Below, in pieces: positions 1-8,732 of a stretch of 64,000 nucleotides of DNA (position 1 is the first letter of the stretch; each line of letters begins with the position of its first letter). A program made the position numbers and the translations under genes. Source of the DNA: Brevibacillus_H sp049846925 (GTDB taxonomy: Bacteria > Bacillota > Bacilli > Brevibacillales > Brevibacillaceae); assembly GCF_049846925.1 (NCBI RefSeq), contig NZ_JBNCMT010000018.1:42967-106966 (forward strand), written 5' to 3'. The notes under the pieces are model-generated. The model was not told the DNA's origin. It saw nothing but the letters and a program-made list of their open reading frames with translations, and ran no database searches.

Positions 1-120
1 TCTCTACTAGGTGTGGCGGAATCAACCGCACGTGTCCGTTATCTTCGAGCTCGTCAAGAATTGGCAAAAATACTTCAAAGAACGGAAGGAGGGCTCGTCC
101 ATGAACTGCCAGGAATTTAG
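1..120 (+). CDS. ECF sigma factor, C-terminal end (partial at window edge)
   Basis: The frame beginning at base 1 is open for 39 residues and stops at TAG 118-120. It reads as the end of region 4.2 of a sigma-70-type ECF sigma factor: GVAESTARVRYLRARQEL has the small-residue turn and the arginine-rich recognition helix typical of the family. The rest of the gene lies outside the window. It overlaps the start of the next gene by 20 bases in another frame, the usual translationally coupled arrangement of a sigma factor and its anti-sigma factor. The overlap with a zinc-finger anti-sigma gene is the strongest support. The subfamily cannot be told from this fragment. Confidence 0.75.
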   Translation, partial: SLLGVAESTARVRYLRARQELAKILQRTEGGLVHELPGI

Positions 121-1474
121 AGACAATTGGATACAGGGTAATGACGAGGCTACTCACTCCCACATCGAAAGCCATATTGAAACGTGTGATGATTGCCTTC
201 TCTGGATTGAGGCATACAGTTTACGCGATGAGGAGGTTACGTACTTGAAAGAGTTTCCACAGCCTTCTCCCCAGCTAGAGGAACGAATTATGCAGGCGAT
301 CTACGAAACGGCCAGAACTGCAGTAATGCCACCTCATTTGGCTGCACAACAAGATGTGACGATCGAGAAGCGTTCATTTACCCGTCCTCGCAAGTTTTTC
401 TCAGCTTCAACCGTTTGGATTGGTGCAGCGGCTGCCATCTTTGCTATCGGCCTGATTACGTGGCCTCAAGTGAATCAACAACTGGAGCAACAAGCAGCAC
501 CATTGGCTTCTGTTCGAAATTTACCGGCACAACAGTCTGCATCGAATGATGCGAGTCCAGCACCAAACGAAAGCACCACGGCACCAGCAGCCTCACCAGA
601 AATGGGTACTGCCATGGCGCCGCCAGAAACAAATGCAGCAGTACCAAACACGACAGCACCAAGCGAAACACCTGTGGAGGCACCAGCAAACAGCCAACCA
701 TTGCTTAAACAACCGCAAGCCCTGTCATCCAACAGTGTAGCAAAAACAGATATGAGTTCACGCAGCAAACAGATTCAACAGAATACACCAGCGTCAGATT
801 CTGCTCAAGCGAAAAAAGCTCCACCGGCAACGACCACTGAACCTGAATCCAAAGTTCCGATGTTCGCACTGGCTCCCCTCAACCCTGAAGGTGCGAAGAT
901 CGATCCGAATCAGTCACCTCAGACGATTGCACCGGATGAGCCGCAAACACCTGACAGCACTCCTGCTGATTTGCTTGATGGTGAGTTTAATACACTATCG
1001 AGCACGTCCTTGTCGGATACAGCAGCAAATGTTACCGTTTCAACGTTCACGGAGATTGAAACCGCTGTACAAGCATCTGATCTGCCAATTCCAGCTCTCG
1101 GCCAATCGTCGAATGGGTATCGACTCGACTCTCTTTCCTTGCGATACGAGTCGCAGACGAGCAAACATGTCATCGGTCTGTCTGGCGTATATACCAACGG
1201 CAGCAATCAGGTAGCGATTGAAGTAAATCCGGTAGTTGGAGAAAGATCCCTCTCCATTCCTGGTACATTCGCTGACCGGAAGCTCTTTACTATAGACGGA
1301 AACCAGGCCATTGCGGTAACCTACAAACTCGACCCGACAAGTTCAGCGAATGAGCATGCTGTCCACTTCATGACATCAGAGAATAACACACAGTTGTACG
1401 TGATTCTCTCGGGTCACGGAGGCAGTCTGGATCAATTGATTGATTTGGCGAAGGGAATTACGTGGAAAAAGTAA
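101..1474 (+). CDS. Transmembrane anti-sigma factor with zinc-finger (ZAS-like) N-terminus
   Basis: The ATG at 101 is preceded by GGAAGGAGG (84-92) and gives 457 residues; the upstream in-frame extension lies in the sigma factor gene. Residues 1-35 hold an early Cys and the HIETCDDC motif (H-x3-C-x2-C) of zf-HC2/ZAS anti-sigma domains, which bind the partner ECF sigma factor in the cytoplasm. One membrane span follows (WIGAAAAIFAIGLITW). The outer part has about 150 residues rich in Ala, Pro, Ser, Thr and Gln, then a folded C-terminal domain of about 130 residues resembling DUF4367/MucB-like sensor domains. I infer that an envelope signal or proteolysis releases the sigma factor. A terminator follows. 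Confidence 0.85.
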   Translation: MNCQEFRDNWIQGNDEATHSHIESHIETCDDCLLWIEAYSLRDEEVTYLKEFPQPSPQLEERIMQAIYETARTAVMPPHLAAQQDVTIEKRSFTRPRKFFSASTVWIGAAAAIFAIGLITWPQVNQQLEQQAAPLASVRNLPAQQSASNDASPAPNESTTAPAASPEMGTAMAPPETNAAVPNTTAPSETPVEAPANSQPLLKQPQALSSNSVAKTDMSSRSKQIQQNTPASDSAQAKKAPPATTTEPESKVPMFALAPLNPEGAKIDPNQSPQTIAPDEPQTPDSTPADLLDGEFNTLSSTSLSDTAANVTVSTFTEIETAVQASDLPIPALGQSSNGYRLDSLSLRYESQTSKHVIGLSGVYTNGSNQVAIEVNPVVGERSLSIPGTFADRKLFTIDGNQAIAVTYKLDPTSSANEHAVHFMTSENNTQLYVILSGHGGSLDQLIDLAKGITWKK

Positions 1475-1511
1475 CTGCCTAGATACTACAAAATAGCTGA
1501 CAACGCAATCA

Positions 1512-1548
1512 GACGCTTTCATCCAAAACGGAAAGCGTCTTTCTTTTT
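1512..1548 (+). terminator. Intrinsic terminator after the anti-sigma gene
   Basis: GACGCTTTC (1512-1520) pairs with GAAAGCGTC (1531-1539), followed by TTTCTTTTT. The U-tract runs directly into the Shine-Dalgarno of the next gene (AAGGAGAG from 1549), so that gene depends on read-through or a promoter hidden in the upstream coding region. Confidence 0.8.
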
Positions 1549-1562
1549 AAGGAGAGATACGC

Positions 1563-1973
1563 TTGTCAAAAAAACGACTGGTATTCATTTTTATATCGAT
1601 AGGTTTAGTGCTTTTACTCTGTTTGGGATATTACTCCTATCGCCTCGTTCCCTATACATATATCCCCTACGACGAAAGCTTGTTCAAAATCATATCAGTT
1701 AAATCAAAAGATGGAGTTAATGTTTTTACGATTGATACTCACGCCCGTGGCAGAGTTTATCAAATTGCTTTCCACAACTGGAGGCTTCCTCAAAACATTA
1801 GCGTGGTCTCCAAATCTGGTGTGATTCACGTATTTTTTGAAGAACAACAAAATTCCCAACAAACTCGAGATACAATCATATCTTTTGAGGCAGAAAGTGA
1901 TCCGAGAGCGATAAAGTTTTATCAAAATGGCAAACTGGTTGGCTCCCAAAACTTCTTCTATGCTGTTGAATAA
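1563..1973 (+). CDS. Small membrane-anchored protein of unknown function
   Basis: A TTG start with AAGGAGAG 7 bases upstream gives 136 residues. The N-terminus is a basic residue cluster followed by one membrane span (LVFIFISIGLVLLLCLGYY), so about 105 residues are expected outside the cell. The outer part is rich in beta-prone segments and has no conserved motif I recognise. The same-strand neighbour upstream is the anti-sigma gene, separated by a terminator, and a bidirectional terminator follows. Function is unknown; the frame is supported mainly by its ribosome binding site and its uninterrupted length. Confidence 0.6.
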   Translation: MSKKRLVFIFISIGLVLLLCLGYYSYRLVPYTYIPYDESLFKIISVKSKDGVNVFTIDTHARGRVYQIAFHNWRLPQNISVVSKSGVIHVFFEEQQNSQQTRDTIISFEAESDPRAIKFYQNGKLVGSQNFFYAVE

Positions 1974-2004
1974 GTCACGAAATTGCAGGCAAGTATGCAA
2001 AAAA

Positions 2005-2040
2005 GTAAGCAGCATAGCGAACTATGTGCTTACCTTTTTA
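2005..2040. terminator. Bidirectional terminator between convergent genes
   Basis: GTAAGCA-CATAG (one bulged G) pairs with CTATG-TGCTTAC around a CGAA loop. It has CTTTTTA on the right and AAAAAAG on the left, serving the small membrane protein (+) and the ABC permease (-). Confidence 0.75.
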
Positions 2041-2046
2041 TTAATT

Positions 2047-3042
2047 TTAGGTTGTCACATCTCTTTTGATAAAAACTGCATACGACACAACAAGAGCGAC
2101 AATGGCCCAAACAGACAGGACTGTTAACGAAAAGGGCAATGTCATTCCTTTAATTGGCGGCAACGAGCCTGCCAGATAGTCCGTCAGTTGCAGGTTGACG
2201 ATAAACAGATATTTGGCACTGTCCCAAGAGGAAGCCATCTGGGTCAAAATCGAGCCGCTGATCAACGCTGCCATCATGATACCCATCCCTGCGGCAGCAC
2301 TGCGGATCAGTACCGACACCATAAATGAAATCGTCCCGACCACTATGCAGACGAACCAACCCAAACCGTATTGCATCAGCAGATACTGCCACTGTGGCAG
2401 CATGAACACCGATGAGGTATCCAATTCGCCTGCAACTACTTTAAACCCGGTCAGCACGGGCATATCCCATCCCCGGTATCCAAACACAACACCTGAGATC
2501 AAATATGACATGACCAATGCCAAAAGTACAGTTAACGAGGTAAATAAAAGTAGCGTAATATATTTGCTCGTCAGTATCTTCCACCTTCGAACGGGCCGGG
2601 TTAAAAGCAGTTTGATCGTACCCTCACTGTGTTCAGCTGAAATAAGATCGACGGCCAGTACGACAATCATCATCGGCAAAAACAGCGAGACTGCCTGGTC
2701 CATAAACGCACGGGAGAATGTTGGTCCTCCAGGAGCATCCGGATTGATGTCGTGATCGAGATAATACTGTTGTTGCTGTATGTTAATTTTGATTAGCTCT
2801 CTCCACTCTTCTGGAAGGCGGCTGGAGGACAGTCGGTTCGTCATATCGACGATTCGTTGCTGGAGCATTGCCCGCCAATCCGTAGTGCCCATTCTTTCCT
2901 GGACAGTAAGAACCGACTTATACTGCGCATATGTGAAAATCGGGATTAATATGGCCAGAATCAAGACGACTACCAGGAAACGGCGTCTACGTAATATTTT
3001 CAATGTCTCATTCTGCACAAGTGCTTGCATATTACCTGCCAT
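2047..3042 (-). CDS. ABC-2 type exporter permease
   Basis: A protein of about 331 residues with a basic N-terminus (KILRRRR) leading into a first membrane span, a long outer loop of about 110 residues, then five more hydrophobic segments. This is the layout of ABC-2 type permeases partnered by a separate ATPase. The gene overlaps the end of the ATPase gene, so the two are co-translated. The start is ambiguous: GTG 3054, ATG 3042 and ATG 3030 are all in frame. I favour 3042 because AGGCGGTGG lies about 10 bases upstream, although relatives usually begin close to the LVQNE segment, which fits 3030. The substrate is unknown; family members export antibiotics, peptides or lipids. Confidence 0.85.
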   Translation of the reverse strand: MAGNMQALVQNETLKILRRRRFLVVVLILAILIPIFTYAQYKSVLTVQERMGTTDWRAMLQQRIVDMTNRLSSSRLPEEWRELIKINIQQQQYYLDHDINPDAPGGPTFSRAFMDQAVSLFLPMMIVVLAVDLISAEHSEGTIKLLLTRPVRRWKILTSKYITLLLFTSLTVLLALVMSYLISGVVFGYRGWDMPVLTGFKVVAGELDTSSVFMLPQWQYLLMQYGLGWFVCIVVGTISFMVSVLIRSAAAGMGIMMAALISGSILTQMASSWDSAKYLFIVNLQLTDYLAGSLPPIKGMTLPFSLTVLSVWAIVALVVSYAVFIKRDVTT

Positions 3043-3967
3043 CCTGGTCACCACCGCCTGTCAATGACAAAAATAGATCTTCCAATGTCACGGTCTTGTT
3101 GCCAATCCCCCGGACCGAGACACCTGCATGAACCAACGTTTCATTCGCCTGCGAAATTTGTTCAAGATCCATTCGGCATTTCACTAATTTGTTGTCTGTC
3201 ACCCAGACTTCCGAAACATAGGGAAGTGACCGCAGTGTCTTCATTCCTGATTCTACTTGTTCAGTATCGAATTCCCATTCTACCTGATCAGCGAATTGTT
3301 CCATCAGATCCTGAACCAATCCGACCGAAATGACCTTGCCTTTGTTAATAATCGCTACTCGATCACACATCATCTCAATTTCACTTAGTAAGTGGCTGGA
3401 GATAAATACCGCAAGCCCTTCCTCCTCGGCAAGTTTGCGGATAAATAGACGGAGTTCCCGGATCCCCGCAGGATCAAGCCCATTGGTTGGTTCATCCAGG
3501 ATGAGCACTTTGGGTTTATGTAATAGCGCCTGAGCAATTCCCAGACGTTGTCGCATCCCGAGAGAGTAGGTTTTCACCTTATCGTCAATCGCCTGCTCGA
3601 GATCAACAAACCGAATCACCTCCTGGATCCGCTCTGGTGTCACATCACCGCTCATGCGGGCAAACATCTCCAGATTTTCTCTGCCAGTCAGAAATTTGTA
3701 CAGCTCGGGATTTTCTACGATACAGCCTACCTGACGAATCGCCTCGGGAAATTGCTTGTGCAGATTGTACTCGCCGATCATGATCTTGCCAGATGTAACG
3801 GATGCGAGCCCGACCAGCATGCGGATGGTCGTTGTCTTCCCTGCTCCGTTGGGGCCAAGGAAACCAAATACCTCTCCCGCAAAAACATCAAAAGTAATAT
3901 CCTGAATAATCTTTCGTTTTCCAATCACCTTTTGTAAGTGAGAAACGGATAATACCACTTCAGTCAT
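3032..3967 (-). CDS. ABC transporter ATP-binding protein
   Basis: 311 residues. Walker A is GPNGAGKTTT (about residue 40), the Q-loop region follows, the signature is YSLGMRQRLGIA and Walker B is VLILDEPTNGLDP. The C-terminal 90 residues form the accessory domain common in BcrA/CcmA-like exporter ATPases. AAAGGTGAG precedes the ATG. It is the first gene of a two-gene operon with the downstream permease and energises that exporter at the cytoplasmic membrane face. The combination resembles bacitracin-type or lantibiotic immunity exporters, but no regulator or peptide gene is adjacent, so the substrate is open. Confidence 0.93.
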   Translation of the reverse strand: MTEVVLSVSHLQKVIGKRKIIQDITFDVFAGEVFGFLGPNGAGKTTTIRMLVGLASVTSGKIMIGEYNLHKQFPEAIRQVGCIVENPELYKFLTGRENLEMFARMSGDVTPERIQEVIRFVDLEQAIDDKVKTYSLGMRQRLGIAQALLHKPKVLILDEPTNGLDPAGIRELRLFIRKLAEEEGLAVFISSHLLSEIEMMCDRVAIINKGKVISVGLVQDLMEQFADQVEWEFDTEQVESGMKTLRSLPYVSEVWVTDNKLVKCRMDLEQISQANETLVHAGVSVRGIGNKTVTLEDLFLSLTGGGDQDGR

Positions 3968-4123
3968 GCATTCTCACCTTTCTTGCTCCCATTTGCGAGC
4001 TTGTTCAATGCCCCTTTATGGGATTAGCAGGTCAATGAATTTTAACTCACTCTAAAGACTACATGTAGTTGAAATATGTCTTGAATAATAGGCTTTCAAT
4101 CGTATATATGTTATACTATATGT

Positions 4124-4555
4124 ATGCCAAAAGCAAACATTAAACATGCTAGAACATGTGTCTACAACGTCAATTACCACATTATTTGGTCGGTCAAGTA
4201 TCGTCATGCTGTATTATCAACAGAAATCGAAGCCTATCTGAAAAAAGTGTTTCACGAAATTGCACAGGATAAAGGGTTTGAACTGGTCATGGTGGAGGTG
4301 GAAGAAAAAGACCATGTTCATGTATTTGCTTCTGCACACCCAAAAGTAGCCCCATCGTATATCGTCAAAATGTTAAAGGGCATATCGGCTCGGAAATTGT
4401 TGTTGAAGTTCCCACAACTCAAGAAAAGACTGCGGGAAGGAAATCTTTGGAATAACAGCTTCTTTATCGAAACCATTGGTTCTATTTCTGAACAAGCTAT
4501 CAAGAAATATATTGAAAATCAAAAGAAGGGAACGAGTGATGATACGAACCCTTAA
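4124..4555 (+). CDS. tnpA: IS200/IS605 TnpA, Y1 HUH transposase
   Basis: 143 residues, the full family length. The metal-binding HUH motif is HVHVFASAHP (about residue 65). The catalytic tyrosine is in AIKKYIENQ near the C-terminus. The N-terminal YNVNYHIIWSVKYR is the characteristic RNA-recognition-fold strand. It excises and inserts single-stranded DNA by a 5' phosphotyrosine intermediate. No Shine-Dalgarno is visible; a TATACT lies only 6 bases upstream of the ATG, so the message may be nearly leaderless. The gene appears intact and could still mobilise the element. Confidence 0.95.
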   Translation: MPKANIKHARTCVYNVNYHIIWSVKYRHAVLSTEIEAYLKKVFHEIAQDKGFELVMVEVEEKDHVHVFASAHPKVAPSYIVKMLKGISARKLLLKFPQLKKRLREGNLWNNSFFIETIGSISEQAIKKYIENQKKGTSDDTNP

Positions 4556-5487
4556 GTTTCGATTGTACCCAAATAAGCAGCAACAAGAACATATTCGCTT
4601 CACATTGGAGCGTTGTCGTCTTCTGTACAATCGACTACTGGAAGAACGAATACATGCCTACAAAGAAAATAATGAATCGCTAACGTACCATCAACAAAAA
4701 GCAACCTTGCCTGAAAGAAGGAAGCATATTCCTGGATTAAAGCAAGTACATTCGCAAGTGCTCCAAAACGTTGTAGAGCGATTGGACAAGTCGTATCAAG
4801 CGTTCTTTCGGCGTGTCAAAAATGGTGAAAAAGTCGGATTTCCACGATTCAAGCCACAAAGCCAATATAACTCTTTTATCTATCCACAAAGTGGTTTTGC
4901 AGTAAAAGGAAGATATCTCAAGCTTAGCAAAATTGGTTCTGTACGAATACGATTACATCGCAATATCGAAGGGAAAATAAAGACATTTTTTTGACTCCCC
5001 CCAATATTTGCGAAAGAGTGAGCGAAAGCTGAAAGACTTGCAACGTGCTGTAGCAAAAAAACAACGAGGTTCCAAGCGGAGACAAAAAGCTGTTCAACAT
5101 CTGGCGAGATTGCATCAACGTATTGCTCTCCAACGGAAAGATTATGCACACAAAGTTTCACGTCAACTGGTCAATCACTATCAGTTGATTGCAGTTGAAG
5201 ATTTGAATGTGCAAGGGATGGCGAAAAACCACAACCTTGCCAAAAGTATTGTTGATGCTGGATGGAGTCAACTTGTGCAATTCGTGATGTACAAGGCTGA
5301 AAGTGCTGGTCGTCAAGTTGTACAAGTCAACCCATACAACACATCTCAACAATGCTCCAACTGTGGAGAAATCGTGAAGAAATCATTGTCGGAACGGCTT
5401 CATCGTTGTTCCTGTGGCTATGTGAATGATCGTGATGTAAACGCTACACGCAATATCTTGCAAATGGCCTTACAGAAAGTGTCGTAG
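4539..5487 (+). pseudogene. tnpB: TnpB, internally deleted and frameshifted
   Basis: The ATG at 4539, with GAAGGG 8 bases upstream, opens 151 residues of normal TnpB (MIRTLKFRLYPNKQQ, LERCRLLYNRLL, VGFPRFK) ending at TGA 4992-4994. The sequence resumes one frame over near QYLRKSERKLKDLQ and runs to 5487. The second part holds RuvC-II (IAVEDLNVQGM), the zinc ribbon CSNCG/CSCG and RuvC-III (NDRDVNATRN). Roughly 55-60 residues normally found between these parts, including the first RuvC aspartate (GVDVGL-type strand), are missing. The nuclease must therefore be inactive. The break lies next to a run of T and C around 4986-5001. Confidence 0.9.
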
Positions 5488-5626
5488 GAAATGAACGAGG
5501 CTAGGAACTAGCCTTCAAGGAGGGACAAGGTTACGAGTCCCGTTGATTTGAGAAACTCATTAATTTTATTGATGAGAGGTTCACTATACCATGCACTCAT
5601 ATAAATAGAAAAAAGGAGGCACTCAT

Positions 5627-6421
5627 ATGCGCCCCCCTGCAAGCAATCTGTTATGGCGAAGCATTGGCATTGTCGCCTTCGCTTCCTTCTTATTACTGGT
5701 TACCGGATTTGCTCTCGCTCTCAAACCTGAAGTTCTTGCTCCCGCAAAACCAACTGCTCCTTCAACGAATCAACCTGTCGAGACAGCGCCACTGCCCGAA
5801 ACCAATACACTGCGTGTGGTCTCTCTCGGTGATTCATTGACTAGAGGTACAGGTGATGCGGAGGGTCTCGGATATGTAGGAAGAGTTCGACAAGCACTGG
5901 AAAAGACGAACAAGCAATCGATCACCCTTACCAATCTGGGCATTAACGGACTGAAATCGGATGGATTGGTAGAACAACTTCAACAGGCACAAGTGAAAAA
6001 ACTGCTGAAAGAAGCCAATCTCATCCTGTTTACCATCGGCGGAAACGATTTGTTCCAGTCGAGTGGCGGACTTCGCGAACTGGATCGCAAAAAAGTAGAG
6101 CAAGCAACTGTTAAACTGGCGGATAATTACACCGCTATCCTGCGGGAAATCCGGGAGCTCAACCCGAAGGCAACCGTTGTCTACAGCTCGTTATACAATC
6201 CATTTGGGGATACGGAGGCTGCAATCGAAACCACGACTCCAGTCCTTGCCTGGAACAATCAGGCCAATCAAATTGCCGCACGCTACCAAAAAGTAATCGT
6301 GGTTCCTACCTATGATCTCTTCTTTGCGAAGGAAAAAAAGTATCTGTATTCCGACCATTTCCATCCAAACAGCGACGGCTATATCAAAATGGCGGATCGA
6401 ATCATTCAAGCATTGCAATAG
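5627..6421 (+). CDS. Secreted or membrane-anchored SGNH/GDSL hydrolase (lysophospholipase L1-like)
   Basis: 264 residues with AAGGAGG 7 bases before the ATG. Residues 12-32 are a hydrophobic signal or anchor, followed by a Pro/Thr linker. The four SGNH blocks are present: GDSLTRG (nucleophile Ser), a Gly in LGINGLKSDG, GGNDLF (Asn), and DHFHPNSDGY (catalytic Asp/His). It should hydrolyse acyl esters at the outer face of the membrane; relatives in Bacillales are the YpmR/TesA-like lipases. The IS605 right end lies only about 42 bases upstream, so the original promoter may have been displaced. The MFS gene converges on it from the other side. Confidence 0.88.
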   Translation: MRPPASNLLWRSIGIVAFASFLLLVTGFALALKPEVLAPAKPTAPSTNQPVETAPLPETNTLRVVSLGDSLTRGTGDAEGLGYVGRVRQALEKTNKQSITLTNLGINGLKSDGLVEQLQQAQVKKLLKEANLILFTIGGNDLFQSSGGLRELDRKKVEQATVKLADNYTAILREIRELNPKATVVYSSLYNPFGDTEAAIETTTPVLAWNNQANQIAARYQKVIVVPTYDLFFAKEKKYLYSDHFHPNSDGYIKMADRIIQALQ

Positions 6422-6425
6422 TTGA

Positions 6426-7697
6426 TTAAACAGCAGGTTGATCGGAACGAACCGCTTTCAGCTCTTGCCCTGTCACACGCTGATATTGCCGCTTGCCACC
6501 CCAAAAGAACAGGGTACTGCTCATCGAGATCGCTGCAACCAGAAGAAACAGCGGTGTGCCACCGTAGGATGACAACACCAGACCACCCATCCAAGGACCG
6601 ATGAAGTGCCCAAGGTTGCTGAAGCTTTTGGCTCCGTAGTACGTGCCTCTCATGTGAGCTGGTGCCAGACGATCAATAAACACATCCGACGCAGTAAACG
6701 TCAGGATTTCACCAAACGTAAAGAATACCATGGCAATGATGAAATAAGTCCAGTTGTCGGCAAAGGCGAACCCAACATCGCCAATGACATACATAATGTT
6801 CCCCGCCAGGATGCTCTGCAGCGGGGATCTTTTTTCGCCCCATCTGGTCAAAGGCAGCTGCATCAACACGACGACCACCGCATTGACACTCATTAAAATC
6901 GAAAACAGGGCAACCCCGTTGGGAACGGTCATCTCTACGAACTTGGAGAGACTGCCTGACATTTGCGAATAGCCGATTGCACCAAGCGCACCACCTACCA
7001 CAAAGAAACGGAATGCGACATCGCTTACCACGACATTCCATGCGCCTCCAAACGTGATCTGCTCCTTTTTCTGTCCTTCAATTTGACGAATTCCGAATCG
7101 GTTAAGCAAATACTGCAGGCTAATGACGTAAATCGTATAAATAATTGCTGTCATGAGGAACGGCAATGCCCCGTCTCTCGTAGCCAAAATCGCTCCAATA
7201 ATCGGCCCAACAGCCACACCAACGTTAATCGCTGTATAACGGAGGGCGAAAACCCGATATCGCTTCTCAGGCGTGGTCAAATCAGCCATTAACGCTTGTG
7301 AAACCGGCTCGTAAAAGGATCGACAGAGGCCGCCGAGCATACTCAGAAAGATAAAAAAGAGCGTTCCGCTTCCGAATGCGAAACCAAGAAACACAAATGT
7401 CCAAACATACAACGCTCCCAAAAGCACCTTCCTTCGACCGAACATATCTGACAGTGTCCCGCCAACAAATCCCCCTACGGTACCCGCAAGCGAACCAGCA
7501 CCGACTGTCAAACCAATCGTACCTAAATCCATGTCTGTCGTTCTGGAAAGGTAAATAAACAAGAAAGGCATACTCATCGAACTGGCTGCTCGAACGAAAA
7601 TAGTACCAACCAACAGCGAATGAATAATGGGATGAAACTCTTGTAAAAAATCACGAACCCTACCCAAGCTCTCCACCCCTTCCAACTGTTCTGCCAA
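6426..7697 (-). CDS. Major facilitator superfamily transporter
   Basis: Up to 423 residues with about twelve hydrophobic spans and a charged central loop. Family landmarks are GGTLSDMFGRRKVLLG between spans 2 and 3 (the MFS motif A) and a repeat-like WGEKRSPLQS in the second half. It is probably a drug or metabolite exporter. The TTG at 7697 has no convincing ribosome binding site; the in-frame TTG at 7667 is preceded by GGAAGGGGTGG and may be the true start, removing ten residues. It ends 4 bases from the hydrolase gene, tail to tail. The substrate is unknown. Confidence 0.88.
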   Translation of the reverse strand: MAEQLEGVESLGRVRDFLQEFHPIIHSLLVGTIFVRAASSMSMPFLFIYLSRTTDMDLGTIGLTVGAGSLAGTVGGFVGGTLSDMFGRRKVLLGALYVWTFVFLGFAFGSGTLFFIFLSMLGGLCRSFYEPVSQALMADLTTPEKRYRVFALRYTAINVGVAVGPIIGAILATRDGALPFLMTAIIYTIYVISLQYLLNRFGIRQIEGQKKEQITFGGAWNVVVSDVAFRFFVVGGALGAIGYSQMSGSLSKFVEMTVPNGVALFSILMSVNAVVVVLMQLPLTRWGEKRSPLQSILAGNIMYVIGDVGFAFADNWTYFIIAMVFFTFGEILTFTASDVFIDRLAPAHMRGTYYGAKSFSNLGHFIGPWMGGLVLSSYGGTPLFLLVAAISMSSTLFFWGGKRQYQRVTGQELKAVRSDQPAV

Positions 7698-7802
7698 AAC
7701 ATATCAACATAACAGTCATTCGGATTTTTTCTTATTGTAGAGACCCGAGTATGGTTCGTCAATTGTTAATCAACACTTTTTTCATGAAAAAATAATATTT
7801 CT

Positions 7803-8642
7803 TTATTTTATCTCCATCTTTTCAACAATTTCATTTTGCTCATTCCACTTCACTGCCCGATACACAGCATCATGGTAAAAGCTAAACCATGCCCCTGCCT
7901 GAATCCCATCCTTAATCCATTTTTCCTTGGCAAAAATGGACGCCATCGGATAGTCATCATATGCCATGACCCAAAGTGAATTCTGATGAGCATGAGTTGG
8001 CAGGATATCAGCCAGATGCAGCAGAATCTCCCCCTCACTCTCCAGTTTCACAATCGAGTGTCCCTGACTGTGTCCGCCTGTATGGTGCAGCTCGATGCCC
8101 GGCAAGACAGTCAATTTTTCTCCAAAGGTTACCACCTGTTGTTCAATCGGTCGCCAGTTTTCTTCCCAGTATGTATTGCGGGAACGAATATTTGGATTTC
8201 TCATTTCTTCCCACTCTTGTTCCTGAACATAGATTGTGGCTTTCGAAAAGGTGGAAAACAGTTGCTCTCCTTCTTTGGATACCAATCCGTTAGCATGATC
8301 GTAATGCATATGTGTCATCAATACGTAATCGATGTCATCAGGAGATAAGCCTAATTTGGCCAAAGACTCTTCCACTCGAGATTCTTCTGCCAGTCCGAAG
8401 TTGCGCTTTTGTTTATCCGTAAGACGATTTCTACCCATCCCTGACTCGATCAGGAGGTGCTTGTCTCCTACTTGGACCAAGATTGGATCTGCTTTTAATG
8501 GAATCTGGTTCAGTTCATTCGAGGGATAGCGTTTGCTCCAAAGAGGTTTGGGCACGACGCCGAACATCGCTCCGCCGTCAAGCTGCGTAAGGCCCCCATC
8601 TAACCAGTGCAAGCGAAAATTTCCTACTGTCAATTGATTCAT
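7803..8642 (-). CDS. ytnP: YtnP-like metallo-beta-lactamase-fold lactonase
   Basis: 279 residues with AGGAGG before the ATG. The metal site is THMHYDHANG (HxHxDH), with further ligands in HTGGHSQGHS and in LADILPTHAH. The sequence follows Bacillus YtnP along its whole length, including LDGGAMFGVVPK near the N-terminus and WVMAYDDYPM near the C-terminus. YtnP was described as a lactonase that quenches quorum-sensing signals and inhibits Streptomyces development, so this enzyme probably opens lactone rings of competitors' signals or other lactones. It is cytoplasmic, with no signal peptide. It stands alone between the MFS gene and a small unknown gene. Confidence 0.88.
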   Translation of the reverse strand: MNQLTVGNFRLHWLDGGLTQLDGGAMFGVVPKPLWSKRYPSNELNQIPLKADPILVQVGDKHLLIESGMGRNRLTDKQKRNFGLAEESRVEESLAKLGLSPDDIDYVLMTHMHYDHANGLVSKEGEQLFSTFSKATIYVQEQEWEEMRNPNIRSRNTYWEENWRPIEQQVVTFGEKLTVLPGIELHHTGGHSQGHSIVKLESEGEILLHLADILPTHAHQNSLWVMAYDDYPMASIFAKEKWIKDGIQAGAWFSFYHDAVYRAVKWNEQNEIVEKMEIK

Positions 8643-8732
8643 TCTGTCGCCTCCTAAACAAGATACTCGTCTCTATTATGACTGATTACAAAAAAACCAC
8701 CAATACCGACGTGCGGATTGATGGCCTTCTTT

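Larger units (their letters stand above)
4045..5584 (+). mobile_element. IS200/IS605-family insertion sequence with inactivated tnpB
   Basis: The element carries tnpA and tnpB in the same direction with a 17-base overlap. Near the left end is the perfect palindrome CTACATGTAG (about 4059-4068). After tnpB come three hairpins: GGCTAG/CTAGCC (from about 5501), GGGAC/GTCCC (5522-5542) and CTCAT/ATGAG (5556-5576), then TTCAC at 5580-5584, which I take as the right end by analogy with the family. There are no target duplications, as expected for single-strand transposition. The left boundary is uncertain by about 20 bases. The 3' hairpins are also where the guide RNA of an active TnpB would lie. 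Confidence 0.8.

Noticed and set aside
475..768. Several frames on both strands over the Ala/Pro-rich part of the anti-sigma gene
   Set aside because: Low-complexity GC-rich coding sequence opens other frames; none has a ribosome binding site or a recognisable product.
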